From an uncultured Oxalicibacterium sp. (GTDB lineage: Bacteria > Pseudomonadota > Gammaproteobacteria > Burkholderiales > Burkholderiaceae_D), in assembly GCF_913776015.1 (NCBI RefSeq), contig NZ_CAJYMD010000041.1, forward strand, positions 62,001 to 126,000: a DNA stretch of 64,000 nucleotides, in the 5' to 3' direction. How positions within the stretch are numbered: position 1 is the first letter of the stretch; every line of letters starts with the position of its first letter. A program made the position numbers and the translations under genes. Under the pieces are notes generated by a model. The model was not told where the DNA came from. It did no database searches and worked only from the letters and a program-made list of their open reading frames with translations. Shown here in pieces: positions 56,008 through 64,000 of the stretch.

Positions 56008-56526
56008 TTAGCCCAAGATTTCTTCAACGGATTTGCCGCGCTTGGCAGCGATTTCCGAAGGCGTATTCATTTTTGACAGACCGTCCAGCGTGGCGCGAAC
56101 CATGTTGTATGGGTTGGTCGAACCGGTGGATTTCGCCACAACGTTCGTTACACCCATGACTTCAAAAATTGCGCGCATCGGGCCACCGGCGATCACACCG
56201 GTACCGTCTTTCGCTGGCAGCATCAGAACCGAGGAAGCACCATGCTTGCCGGTTACGGTATGTTGCAGCGTGCCGTTCTTCAAGGTGACCTTGATCATCT
56301 TGCGGCGAGCTTCTTCCATTGCCTTCTGCACGGCGACCGGCACTTCTTTCGACTTGCCTTTGCCCATGCCGATACGGCCATCGCCATCACCGACCACAGC
56401 CAATGCAGCGAAACCCATGATACGACCACCCTTGACCACTTTGGTCACACGGTTGACCGCGATCATTTTTTCGCGCATGCCGTCATCAGGCTTGTCGCTT
56501 TGCATTTTGGATTGCATTTTTGCCAT
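56008..56526 (-). CDS. rpsE: 30S ribosomal protein S5
   Basis: 172 residues: double-stranded RNA-binding part [20 protein letters not shown] and [20 protein letters not shown], then the second domain with [20 protein letters not shown]. The Lys/Met-rich N-terminus [11 protein letters not shown] is typical of the group. Confidence 0.98.
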   Translation of the reverse strand: MAKMQSKMQSDKPDDGMREKMIAVNRVTKVVKGGRIMGFAALAVVGDGDGRIGMGKGKSKEVPVAVQKAMEEARRKMIKVTLKNGTLQHTVTGKHGASSVLMLPAKDGTGVIAGGPMRAIFEVMGVTNVVAKSTGSTNPYNMVRATLDGLSKMNTPSEIAAKRGKSVEEILG

Positions 56527-56538
56527 GACGATTCTTCC

Positions 56539-56901
56539 TTAGAACTTCAGACCAGCTTCGCGTGCAGCTTCAGCAACTGCCTTGATGCGGCCGTGGTAAC
56601 GGAAACCGGAGCGATCGAACGCAACTTCGGTAATTCCTGCTTTCAGTGCTTTTTCTGCGACACGCTTGCCGACCAGAGTTGCAGCGGCAACATTGCCACC
56701 TGCACCGGTTTGACCGGACAATTCCTTGCGCACTTCAGCTTCGAGCGTGGAAGCCGATGCCAACACCTGTGCGTCAGGACCGATAACGGTAGCGTAGATG
56801 TGCAGATTGGTACGATGCACAGCCAGACGGTTGACCTTCAACTCGGCAATCTTGATGCGAGTTTGGCGACCGCGGCGCAGACGTGATTGTTTCTTATCCA
56901 T
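56539..56901 (-). CDS. rplR: 50S ribosomal protein L18
   Basis: 120 residues, [20 protein letters not shown] to the end [17 protein letters not shown]. Binds 5S rRNA. ATG 56901 is chosen over the codon six bases upstream. Confidence 0.98.
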   Translation of the reverse strand: MDKKQSRLRRGRQTRIKIAELKVNRLAVHRTNLHIYATVIGPDAQVLASASTLEAEVRKELSGQTGAGGNVAAATLVGKRVAEKALKAGITEVAFDRSGFRYHGRIKAVAEAAREAGLKF

Positions 56902-56910
56902 CGTCAACCC

Positions 56911-57444
56911 TTACTTCTTCTTGGTTTCTTTGAGCACAACCACTTCATCCGAGTAACGAACGCCCTTGCCTTTGTATGGCTCTGGCGAACGATAAGCACG
57001 AACTTCTGCGGCAACCTGACCGACGCGTTGACGATCGATACCCTTGATCAGGATTTCGGTCTGGGTCGGCGTTTCAACCTTGATACCTTCCGGCATCTGA
57101 TGAACGACAGGGTGCGAGAAACCCAGCGACAGATTCAGCTTGTCGCCTTGTGCGGCGGCACGGAAACCCACGCCAACCAGGTTTAACTTCTTCTCGAAAC
57201 CCTTGGTGACACCGTTAACCATGTTATTGACCAGTGCACGGATGGTACCGGACATGGCATTGGCTTCGCGGCTGTCATCGGCAGCGTGAACGTTCAACGT
57301 GCCGTTGTTGTTTTCGATTTTCACCAGACCGGTCAAGGCCTGCGACAAGGTACCCAACGGGCCCTTGACGGTGATTTGATCTGCACTGATGGTCACTTCT
57401 GCGCCACTTGGCAGTGCAATCGGCATTTTACCTACACGAGACAT
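56911..57444 (-). CDS. rplF: 50S ribosomal protein L6
   Basis: 177 residues: [20 protein letters not shown], two L6 repeats, and the conserved [16 protein letters not shown] end. Confidence 0.98.
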   Translation of the reverse strand: MSRVGKMPIALPSGAEVTISADQITVKGPLGTLSQALTGLVKIENNNGTLNVHAADDSREANAMSGTIRALVNNMVNGVTKGFEKKLNLVGVGFRAAAQGDKLNLSLGFSHPVVHQMPEGIKVETPTQTEILIKGIDRQRVGQVAAEVRAYRSPEPYKGKGVRYSDEVVVLKETKKK

Positions 57445-57454
57445 CTTGCACTCC

Positions 57455-57850
57455 TTAAGCGACGTAGCAGATCACTTCGCCACCGACGCCGGTAGCGCGT
57501 GCTTTGCGATCAGTCATGACGCCACGCGGGGTCGACACAATGGCCACACCCAAACCGTTCATGACGCTTGGAATTTCATCCTTGCCTTTGTAGATACGCA
57601 GTCCTGGACGGGACACGCGCTCAAGGCGTTCGATGACTGGACGGCCAGCATAGTATTTCAAACCGATTTTCAGTTCTGCCTTGCCAGCATCTTCTGTTAC
57701 GGCGAAATCTTCGATGTAACCTTCGTCACGCAGAACGTTGGCAATCGCGACTTTGACTTTTGACGATGGCATGGCCACCGTCGTCTTTTGCACGACTTGC
57801 GCGTTGCGGATACGGGTCAGCATATCGGCGATAGGATCGCTCATACTCAT
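57455..57850 (-). CDS. rpsH: 30S ribosomal protein S8
   Basis: 131 residues: [40 protein letters not shown] and end [19 protein letters not shown]. In E. coli S8 represses the spc operon at rplE. Confidence 0.98.
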   Translation of the reverse strand: MSMSDPIADMLTRIRNAQVVQKTTVAMPSSKVKVAIANVLRDEGYIEDFAVTEDAGKAELKIGLKYYAGRPVIERLERVSRPGLRIYKGKDEIPSVMNGLGVAIVSTPRGVMTDRKARATGVGGEVICYVA

Positions 57851-57864
57851 AGCTTGTTCTCCTA

Positions 57865-58170
57865 TTACCAGCTAGCTTTAGTCATACCCGGGATCTCGCC
57901 ACGCATGGCGGTTTCACGGAGTTTGATACGGCCCAGACCGAACTTGCGGAAAGTGCCACGTGGACGACCAGTCAGGGAGCAACGATTACGTTGACGGGTA
58001 GGAGCCGAGTTACGCGGCAGCGCCTGCAATTTCAGGCGAGCTTCGTAACGCTCTTCTTCCGACTTTGATTGGTCATCAATGATTGCCTTCAACTCAGCGC
58101 GCTTGCCGGCGTATTTCTTCACCAGGTTTGCACGCTTTTGTTCACGGTTAATCAGCGCCAGTTTTGCCAT
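57865..58170 (-). CDS. rpsN: 30S ribosomal protein S14
   Basis: 101 residues, the long zinc-free form: [20 protein letters not shown] and [15 protein letters not shown]. One Cys only, so no zinc ribbon. Confidence 0.98.
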   Translation of the reverse strand: MAKLALINREQKRANLVKKYAGKRAELKAIIDDQSKSEEERYEARLKLQALPRNSAPTRQRNRCSLTGRPRGTFRKFGLGRIKLRETAMRGEIPGMTKASW

Positions 58171-58177
58171 GGCAACC

Positions 58178-58717
58178 TCAGTTTCTGAACGGAAATTTAA
58201 ATGCGGCGAGAAGCGCTTTTGCTTCGTCGTCGGTCTTTGCGGTCGTCGTGATAGAAATGTTCATACCACGCAACGCATCAATCTTGTCGTACTCGATCTC
58301 GGGGAAAATGATCTGCTCTTTCACACCGATGTTGTAGTTGCCACGACCATCGAACGCCTTGCCCGACACACCACGGAAATCGCGTACACGAGGCAGCGCG
58401 ACCGTGATCAGACGATCAAGGAATTCATACATCTGCGCACCGCGCAACGTAACCATGCAACCAATCGGGTAGCCTTCACGGATTTTGAAACCCGCAATTG
58501 CTTTACGCGCCTTGGTGACAACCGGCTTCTGACCAGCAATTTTGGTCAGATCGCCTACGGCGTGCTCGATGATCTTCTTGTCAGCAACTGCTTCCGACAA
58601 ACCCATGTTCAGGGTGATCTTCAACAGACGCGGCACTTCCATCGGCGACTTGTACGAGAATTTCGACGTCAGGTCGGCGACGACTTTTTCTTTATAGAAT
58701 TCTTGGAGACGGGCCAT
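58178..58717 (-). CDS. rplE: 50S ribosomal protein L5
   Basis: 179 residues: [35 protein letters not shown] and [20 protein letters not shown]. 5S rRNA binding. Confidence 0.98.
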   Translation of the reverse strand: MARLQEFYKEKVVADLTSKFSYKSPMEVPRLLKITLNMGLSEAVADKKIIEHAVGDLTKIAGQKPVVTKARKAIAGFKIREGYPIGCMVTLRGAQMYEFLDRLITVALPRVRDFRGVSGKAFDGRGNYNIGVKEQIIFPEIEYDKIDALRGMNISITTTAKTDDEAKALLAAFKFPFRN

Positions 58718-58723
58718 GATCTC

Positions 58724-59038
58724 TTAACCCTTTACAACTTCGCCGCTCGACTTATAGACACGAACTTTCTTACCGTCCACATCCTTGAAGCCTGCGCGAT
58801 CTGCCTTGCCGGTTGCTGCATTGAACAATGCAACATTCGACACATGAATTGGCATCAACTTATCGACGATGCCACCGGTTGCACCCGTCATCGGGTTTGG
58901 CTTGGTAGCCTTCTTGGCGACGTTCACGCCTTCCACGATAACGTGCTCAGCATCAACGCGACGCTGCACGACACCGCGCTTGCCCTTGTCCTTACCGGAC
59001 AGAACGATGACTTCGTCGCTTTTACGAATCTTGCTCAT
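58724..59038 (-). CDS. rplX: 50S ribosomal protein L24
   Basis: 104 residues from ATG 59038 (a GTG just before it is not needed): [20 protein letters not shown], the KOW motif, with [16 protein letters not shown] upstream. Confidence 0.98.
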   Translation of the reverse strand: MSKIRKSDEVIVLSGKDKGKRGVVQRRVDAEHVIVEGVNVAKKATKPNPMTGATGGIVDKLMPIHVSNVALFNAATGKADRAGFKDVDGKKVRVYKSSGEVVKG

Positions 59039-59047
59039 CACGACTCC

Positions 59048-59416
59048 TTACAGAACTTCAGGCGCGAGAGAAACGATTTTCATGAAGCGCTCAGTGCGCA
59101 GCTCACGAGTAACCGGTCCAAAAATACGCGTGCCAATTGGCTCCAGCTTTGCATTCAGCAAAACGGCTGCATTGCCGTCGAATTTCACCAGCGAGCCGTC
59201 TTGACGACGAACACCCTTGGCGGTACGCACGACGACTGCGTTATAAATTTCGCCTTTTTTGACGCGACCACGTGGCGCAGCAACCTTGACGGTAACCTTG
59301 ATCACATCGCCGATGCTGGCGTAACGACGCTTCGAACCGCCCAGCACCTTGATGCACAGGACTTCACGCGCGCCCGTGTTGTCGGCTACTTCGAGCCGGC
59401 TTTCAGTTTGAATCAT
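59048..59416 (-). CDS. rplN: 50S ribosomal protein L14
   Basis: 122 residues: [20 protein letters not shown], the [20 protein letters not shown] segment and end [11 protein letters not shown]. First gene of the spc part; preceded by a 214-base leader. Confidence 0.98.
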   Translation of the reverse strand: MIQTESRLEVADNTGAREVLCIKVLGGSKRRYASIGDVIKVTVKVAAPRGRVKKGEIYNAVVVRTAKGVRRQDGSLVKFDGNAAVLLNAKLEPIGTRIFGPVTRELRTERFMKIVSLAPEVL

Positions 59417-59630
59417 AGTATTTTCTTTCCCAACTTAACCCGCTACGCAAAATGCGGTGTCGCGGTCAGTCTTGGTCTCGGCAGCCTGCTCGCAGGCTGA
59501 TGAGGTGGACGTTTTTCAAAACTTCGATTAGTACAACTGTACGGCACTAACTTTTACTGCAATCCTGCGATCCTTTGCAGGAACGAAGCCCGCCATTATG
59601 CATGGCAAACGGCGGGCTTGCAACAACTAT
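59417..59630 (-). promoter_or_regulatory. S10-spc junction: intergenic leader of rplN
   Basis: 214 bases, the longest gap inside the ribosomal cluster. On the minus strand it holds a nine-pair hairpin AAGCCCGCC/GGCGGGCTT (59586-59619) not followed by a T-run, then an inverted repeat GTACA-NN-TGTAC (59531-59542) and a CAGCCTGC/GCAGGCTG hairpin (59482-59499). It is the expected place of the S10 end and spc promoter; no promoter hexamers are convincing. Confidence 0.5.
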
Positions 59631-59903
59631 TTACAGCACTTGTGCAACCTGCACAACACGCGTAACGGTCCAAGCCTTGGTCTTGGAAATAGGGCGACCC
59701 TCTTGAATCTCGACGGTATCGCCTTCCTTGGCTTGGTTGGTTTCATCATGCGCGTGGTACTTATTCGAGCGCACGATGATTTTGCCGTACAGCGGATGCT
59801 TGACGTGACGCTCGATCAGCACGGTAACCGTCTTGTCCATCTTGTCGGACACTACCTTGCCAATCAACGTACGCTTGAGCGATTGTTTTGCCTGATCGTT
59901 CAT
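59631..59903 (-). CDS. rpsQ: 30S ribosomal protein S17
   Basis: 90 residues: [40 protein letters not shown] and [14 protein letters not shown]. Start overlaps the rpmC stop (TAATG). Confidence 0.98.
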   Translation of the reverse strand: MNDQAKQSLKRTLIGKVVSDKMDKTVTVLIERHVKHPLYGKIIVRSNKYHAHDETNQAKEGDTVEIQEGRPISKTKAWTVTRVVQVAQVL

Positions 59904-60094
59904 TATTTGGCGTCCTTCTGGTTCATGACCGTTTTGACACGTGCGATGTCGCGACGTACTTTTTTCAACTGGGCGGTGTTGCTCAATTGCTGGGTTGCGA
60001 TCTGCATGCGCAGACCGAACTGCGCCTTGAGCAGATCGTTCAGTTCCTTGGTCAAAGCCGCTTGGTCTTTGCCTTTGAGTTCAGATGCTTTCAT
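59903..60094 (-). CDS. rpmC: 50S ribosomal protein L29
   Basis: 63 residues: [20 protein letters not shown] and [20 protein letters not shown]. Docks trigger factor and SRP with L23. Confidence 0.97.
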   Translation of the reverse strand: MKASELKGKDQAALTKELNDLLKAQFGLRMQIATQQLSNTAQLKKVRRDIARVKTVMNQKDAK

Positions 60095-60106
60095 GTTAGC
60101 CCCTTA

Positions 60107-60526
60107 TTATTGGCCGACTTGACGGACAACGAACGTGGTAGGCAAAGGCAGCTTTGCTGCAGCCAGACGGAACGCTTCGCGTGCCAGGCTTTCATCCACA
60201 CCATCCATCTCGTACAACATTTTGCCTGGACGAATCTCGGCGACATAGTATTCCGGATTACCCTTACCGTTACCCATACGGACTTCAGCAGGTTTGTTCG
60301 AAATTGGCTTGTCCGGGAAAATACGGATCCAGATACGACCGCCACGCTTGATGTGACGGGTCATGGCACGACGTGCCGCTTCGATCTGACGTGCCGTGAT
60401 ACGACCGCGACCGACTGCCTTCAAACCGAATTCGCCGAACGACACTGCCGTGCCGGTACCATGCGAAATGCCGGTATTGCGGCCTTTTTGCTCTTTGCGA
60501 TATTTTCTGCGTGCTGGTTGCAGCAT
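60107..60526 (-). CDS. rplP: 50S ribosomal protein L16
   Basis: 139 residues: [40 protein letters not shown] and [20 protein letters not shown]. Starts two bases after the rpsC stop. Confidence 0.98.
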   Translation of the reverse strand: MLQPARRKYRKEQKGRNTGISHGTGTAVSFGEFGLKAVGRGRITARQIEAARRAMTRHIKRGGRIWIRIFPDKPISNKPAEVRMGNGKGNPEYYVAEIRPGKMLYEMDGVDESLAREAFRLAAAKLPLPTTFVVRQVGQ

Positions 60527-60528
60527 GA

Positions 60529-61359
60529 TTATTCTCCTGCTTTCTCAGCCGTTGCGCCTTCAGCGCCTTCCGGCTTTTTGGCACGAACACGTTTGGCAGC
60601 AGGTGCAGCACCAGGCGCTGCGCCTTCTGGACGCGCAGTGCGAGGACGGCCAGCTGGCTTGCCATCATCACGGCGTGGGCCGCGACGTTTGGTGTCATCT
60701 TCCTTGGTCATATCAACTGGCGGCTCACCATTGGCGAGACGATCGCCTTTGTAGACCCAGACCTTGATACCGATAATGCCGTAGGTGGTTTCTGCTTCAC
60801 CGAAGCCATAATCGATATCGGCGCGCAGCGTGTGCAGAGGCACGCGACCTTCACGATACCATTCGGTACGTGCGATCTCGATGCCATTCAGACGACCCGA
60901 CGACATGATCTTGATGCCTTGAGCACCCAAACGCATGGCGTTCTGCATCGCACGCTTCATCGCGCGGCGGAACATGATACGTTTTTCGAGCTGTTGAGCG
61001 ATCGAATCGGCGATCAGTTGCGCATCGGTTTCTGGCTTGCGGATTTCTTCGATGTTGACGTGCACTGGCACGCCCATCATCTTGGTCAGCGCCGACTTCA
61101 ACACTTCGATGTCTTCGCCTTTTTTACCGATCACAACACCTGGACGCGAGCTGAAAATCGTGATGCGAGCGTTCTTGGCAGGACGCTCGATGACGACGCG
61201 ACCGACCGAGGCGTTCTTCAGTTTCTTCTTCAGGTAAGCACGAACCTTCAGATCTTCGCTGAGCATGCTGGCAAAGTTGCCATTGCCTGCATACCAACGC
61301 GAACCCCAGTTACGTGTAACCGCAAGGCGGAAACCGGTTGGATGTATCTTCTGTCCCAT
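60529..61359 (-). CDS. rpsC: 30S ribosomal protein S3 with long basic C-terminal tail
   Basis: 276 residues, about 40 more than E. coli S3. [22 protein letters not shown] domain with [20 protein letters not shown], and the second domain to about residue 215. The tail from about 228 is rich in Lys, Arg, Pro, Ala and Gly ([20 protein letters not shown]) and probably disordered; such tails occur in related Burkholderiales. Confidence 0.97.
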   Translation of the reverse strand: MGQKIHPTGFRLAVTRNWGSRWYAGNGNFASMLSEDLKVRAYLKKKLKNASVGRVVIERPAKNARITIFSSRPGVVIGKKGEDIEVLKSALTKMMGVPVHVNIEEIRKPETDAQLIADSIAQQLEKRIMFRRAMKRAMQNAMRLGAQGIKIMSSGRLNGIEIARTEWYREGRVPLHTLRADIDYGFGEAETTYGIIGIKVWVYKGDRLANGEPPVDMTKEDDTKRRGPRRDDGKPAGRPRTARPEGAAPGAAPAAKRVRAKKPEGAEGATAEKAGE

Positions 61360-61368
61360 CGTGACTCC

Positions 61369-61698
61369 TTAGTTACCGACAGTCACGTAAATGTGACAGG
61401 ATTGTTTAGAGATACGATCACCCCGACCTTTTGCACGCGCAGTGAAGCGCTTGAGGATCGGGCCCTTTTCAACGTAGATCGTTTTCACGACCAACTCGTC
61501 GATATCTGCACCATCGTTGTGCTCTGCGTTGGCGATAGCGGATTCCAGCACTTTCTTGACAATCGCAGCGCCTTTTTTCGGGCTGAACTGCAGAATGTTC
61601 AAGGCTGCATCGACTTTCTTGCCGCGAATCAGATCAGCGATCAAACGACCTTTCTGATCCGACAGGCGCACGCCTTTGAGGATAGCTTTAGTTTCCAT
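61369..61698 (-). CDS. rplV: 50S ribosomal protein L22
   Basis: 109 residues: [20 protein letters not shown], the tunnel-lining loop [20 protein letters not shown] and end [10 protein letters not shown]. Start overlaps the rpsS stop. Confidence 0.98.
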   Translation of the reverse strand: METKAILKGVRLSDQKGRLIADLIRGKKVDAALNILQFSPKKGAAIVKKVLESAIANAEHNDGADIDELVVKTIYVEKGPILKRFTARAKGRGDRISKQSCHIYVTVGN

Positions 61699-61973
61699 TA
61701 TTTCTTAGCCTTCTTGTCAGCAGCGTGGCCCTTGAACGTACGGGTCAGCGCGAATTCGCCAAGCTTGTGACCAACCATGTTCTCCGACACATAAACCGGC
61801 ACGTGTTGCTTGCCGTTATGTACCGCGATCGTCAGGCCGATGAAGTCAGGCATGATGGTCGAACGACGGGACCAGGTTTTGATTGGCTTCTTGTCTTTGT
61901 TCGCTTGCGCGGCTTCGACTTTTTTCACCAGGTGGGCGTCGCAAAACGGCCCTTTTTTCAATGAACGTGTCAT
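61698..61973 (-). CDS. rpsS: 30S ribosomal protein S19
   Basis: 91 residues: [40 protein letters not shown] and [20 protein letters not shown]. Confidence 0.98.
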   Translation of the reverse strand: MTRSLKKGPFCDAHLVKKVEAAQANKDKKPIKTWSRRSTIMPDFIGLTIAVHNGKQHVPVYVSENMVGHKLGEFALTRTFKGHAADKKAKK

Positions 61974-61983
61974 GTCTTATCCC

Positions 61984-62811
61984 TTATTTCTTGCCGCGGC
62001 GCGAGACGATCATGGAAGTCGTGCGCTTGTTGCTGCGCGTCTTCTTGCCCTTGGTCTGCTGGCCCCACGGAGATACCGGGTGACGACCTGCCGCCGTTTT
62101 ACCTTCACCACCACCGTGCGGGTGATCGACCGGGTTCATGACCACACCGCGAACGGTAGGACGAACACCGCGCCAACGCATTGCACCAGCTTTACCGATC
62201 TTACGCAGGCTGTGCTCGGCATTGCCGACTTCACCAACCGTTGCACGGCATTCAACGTGGATGCGACGCACTTCACCCGAACGCAGGCGAACCTGAGCGT
62301 ACGTACCTTCACGCGCCATCAGAACAACGCTGGCACCAGCCGTACGTGCAATCTGCGCACCTTTGCCAGGCAGCATTTCGACACAGTGCATGATCGTACC
62401 AACCGGAATATTACGGATTGGCAGCGTATTGCCCGGCTTGATCGGCGCTTCCGAGCCGCTCATCAGCTGATCGCCAGCCGATACGCCTTTTGGCGCGATG
62501 ATGTAACGACGCTCGCCGTCTGCGTACAGCACCAGCGCAATGTGCGCCGAGCGGTTTGGATCGTATTCGATACGCTCAACTTTGGCAGGAATGCCATCCT
62601 TGTTGCGCTTGAAATCGATGACGCGATAGTGATGCTTGTGACCACCACCGATATGACGGGTGGTGATGTGACCGTTGTTGTTACGACCGGCCGTTTTCGA
62701 TTTCTTTTCGATCAGGCCAGCGAATGGACGGCCTTTGTGCAGGTCGCTGTTGACGACCTTGACCATGCCACGGCGACCAGGCGAAGTCGGCTTGACTTTA
62801 ACGAGTGCCAT
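61984..62811 (-). CDS. rplB: 50S ribosomal protein L2
   Basis: 275 residues: [20 protein letters not shown], the SH3-like and OB parts, and the peptidyl-transferase region [19 protein letters not shown] with the essential His. Start overlaps the rplW stop. Confidence 0.98.
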   Translation of the reverse strand: MALVKVKPTSPGRRGMVKVVNSDLHKGRPFAGLIEKKSKTAGRNNNGHITTRHIGGGHKHHYRVIDFKRNKDGIPAKVERIEYDPNRSAHIALVLYADGERRYIIAPKGVSAGDQLMSGSEAPIKPGNTLPIRNIPVGTIMHCVEMLPGKGAQIARTAGASVVLMAREGTYAQVRLRSGEVRRIHVECRATVGEVGNAEHSLRKIGKAGAMRWRGVRPTVRGVVMNPVDHPHGGGEGKTAAGRHPVSPWGQQTKGKKTRSNKRTTSMIVSRRGKK

Positions 62812-63128
62812 TACTTAGCCTCCTCGGTGAAATTGATTTCCTGGCCAGGCTTGAGGCACACGAAAGCACGACGAGTATGGTTACGACGACCATTGAAACG
62901 ACCCGAACGCTTTTGCTTACCCTGACGATTGGCGACCTGCACAGATTCAACTTCAACCTTGAACAGCAGCTCAACCGCAGCCTTGACTTCCAGCTTGGTT
63001 GCATCCGGCATCACGAGGAAAACGACTTGTTCGTTTTTCTCGGCAACAAACGTTGCCTTCTCGGAAATAACCGGCGCGAGCAGCACTTTCATCAAGCGCT
63101 CTTCGCTAAATTTCTGAATCGCGCTCAT
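62811..63128 (-). CDS. rplW: 50S ribosomal protein L23
   Basis: 105 residues: [20 protein letters not shown] and [20 protein letters not shown]. Its ATG overlaps the rplD stop by four bases (ATGA). Confidence 0.98.
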   Translation of the reverse strand: MSAIQKFSEERLMKVLLAPVISEKATFVAEKNEQVVFLVMPDATKLEVKAAVELLFKVEVESVQVANRQGKQKRSGRFNGRRNHTRRAFVCLKPGQEINFTEEAK

Positions 63129-63745
63129 GCCAGCATCTCCTCAATCTTGGCCAACGCCGGTTTCGTGATCAGGACCTTCTTGAAGAACACGAGCGAAACA
63201 GGATCAGCGTGACGCGGCTCGCAAACCAGCACGTTTGGCAGGTTACGGGACGCCAACAACAGGTTTTCATCCAGGTTGTCGGTGATCACCAACACGGAAT
63301 CCAGACCCATACCTTTCAGCTTTTGCGACAAGAGCTTGGTCTTTGGCGCATCTACCGACAGGCTTTCGATAACGGACAGACGGTCTTCGCGAGCCAGTTG
63401 CGAGAGGATCGAGCAGAGACCTGCGCGATACATCTTCTTGTTGACTTTGTGCGAGAAGTTTTCGTCAGGCGAGTTCGGGAAAATACGACCACCACCGCGC
63501 CACAGAGGCGACGACGACATACCGGCACGAGCACGACCCGTACCTTTTTGACGCCATGGTTTTTTGGTCGTGTGGTGAACTTCCTCACGATCCTTTTGCT
63601 TGCGGTTACCGCTGCGAGCATTGGCTTGATAGGCAACAACGATCTGATGAATCAGCGCTTCGTTGTAATCACGGCCGAAAATGGTATCCGGCGCAGCAAC
63701 GTTCGATGCAGCTTGACCTTGATCATTCAGGAGCTTGAGTTCCAT
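63125..63745 (-). CDS. rplD: 50S ribosomal protein L4
   Basis: 206 residues: [20 protein letters not shown], the tunnel loop [20 protein letters not shown] and [12 protein letters not shown]. In E. coli L4 controls the S10 operon by attenuation at its leader, which lies beyond this window. Confidence 0.98.
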   Translation of the reverse strand: MELKLLNDQGQAASNVAAPDTIFGRDYNEALIHQIVVAYQANARSGNRKQKDREEVHHTTKKPWRQKGTGRARAGMSSSPLWRGGGRIFPNSPDENFSHKVNKKMYRAGLCSILSQLAREDRLSVIESLSVDAPKTKLLSQKLKGMGLDSVLVITDNLDENLLLASRNLPNVLVCEPRHADPVSLVFFKKVLITKPALAKIEEMLA

Positions 63746-63748
63746 GAA

Positions 63749-64000
63749 TTAAGCCCCCTTCTTTGCTTTGACTTTAACAGCCGGAGACACAACAACCTGA
63801 CCGTTTTTCGCACCAGGAACAGCACCCTTGACCAGCAACAGCTGACGCTCAGCGTCGATGCGTGCGATCTCGAGGTTTTGCGTGGTGGTGGTGACATCAC
63901 CCAGATGACCCGTCATGCGCTTACCAGGGAAAACACGACCCGGATCCTGCGCCATACCGATGGAACCTGGAACATTGTGGGAACGCGAGTTACCGTGCGT
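63749..64000 (-). CDS. rplC: 50S ribosomal protein L3, C-terminal part (runs off the window)
   Basis: The last about 83 residues: [40 protein letters not shown] and [15 protein letters not shown]. The Gln in GMAQDPG is where PrmB methylates L3. The upstream part, with rpsJ expected before it, lies past base 64000. It ends three bases before the rplD ATG. Confidence 0.97.
   Translation of the reverse strand, partial: THGNSRSHNVPGSIGMAQDPGRVFPGKRMTGHLGDVTTTTQNLEIARIDAERQLLLVKGAVPGAKNGQVVVSPAVKVKAKKGA

Noticed and set aside
58079-59500. A 473-codon plus-strand open frame over rplE, rplX and rplN
   Set aside because: Shadow of ribosomal protein genes; biased codon use makes long antisense frames.

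Overview
This window is chromosomal DNA of a betaproteobacterium, most likely order Burkholderiales, family Oxalobacteraceae (Herminiimonas/Janthinobacterium-like). That placement is inferred from gene order and protein character: System II cytochrome c maturation (ResB/CcsB), the full S10-spc-alpha ribosomal cluster with infA between secY and rpmJ, an lptC-lptA-lptB-rpoN-hpf block, and pilMNOPQ diverging from a class A PBP. No rRNA, tRNA, CRISPR array, insertion sequence, integrase or phage gene was found. Almost all of the window is core genome.

Layout. 1-4.5 kb: start of ssb, a YajR-like MFS transporter, and divergent uvrA. 4.6-10.1 kb: an AEC-family permease, a lipoprotein alpha/beta hydrolase, and a leftward operon encoding a HAD-UbiA fusion, a four-helix EamA/SMR protein and a GT39/ArnT-like glycosyltransferase. 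I read this operon as a polyprenyl-phosphate-sugar pathway, and it is the best candidate for an under-described system. 10.3-15.8 kb: kdsD-kdsC-lptC-lptA-lptB-rpoN-hpf (Kdo synthesis, LPS export, sigma-54, ribosome hibernation). 15.9-24.0 kb: leftward minor-pilin operon pilE-fimT-pilV-pilW-pilX-pilY1 ending in a TonB-like gene. PilY1 carries a duplicated module of about 90 residues in its N-terminal half. 24.2-28.1 kb: an acyl-CoA hydrolase/hydratase, a dGTPase-like gene and an in-frame aroK-aroB fusion. 28.2-33.2 kb: pilMNOPQ, tightly coupled. 33.5-37.9 kb: mrcA, cyaY, lptM-like, lysA. 38-44 kb: msrPQ, resB-ccsB and a dihaem cytochrome c. 44-50 kb: engB, hemB, corA, a 1-Cys peroxiredoxin, cutA-dsbD. 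Between engB and hemB the minus strand holds a perfect intrinsic terminator plus hairpins with C-rich (anti-Shine-Dalgarno) loops, so an sRNA gene is likely. 50.3-64 kb: ribosomal protein cluster from rplQ back to rplC, all leftward.

How the parts fit. Three blocks serve the envelope: LPS (kds, lpt, lptM-like, possibly the UbiA-EamA-GT39 module), type IV pili (pilMNOPQ alignment complex and secretin, plus minor pilins and tip adhesin) and periplasmic redox (DsbD, ResB/CcsB, MsrPQ, cytochrome c). The ribosomal cluster is canonical in gene order. Its alpha part, however, is interrupted by two clear intrinsic terminators (rpsK/rpsD and rpsD/rpoA) and a structured rpsD leader, which suggests that S4 and RNA polymerase alpha are controlled separately from S13-S11.

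Limits: starts were chosen by eye from ribosome-binding sites, overlaps and family N-termini. Promoters are mostly not assignable by inspection. Family names rest on recognised motifs, not on searches.
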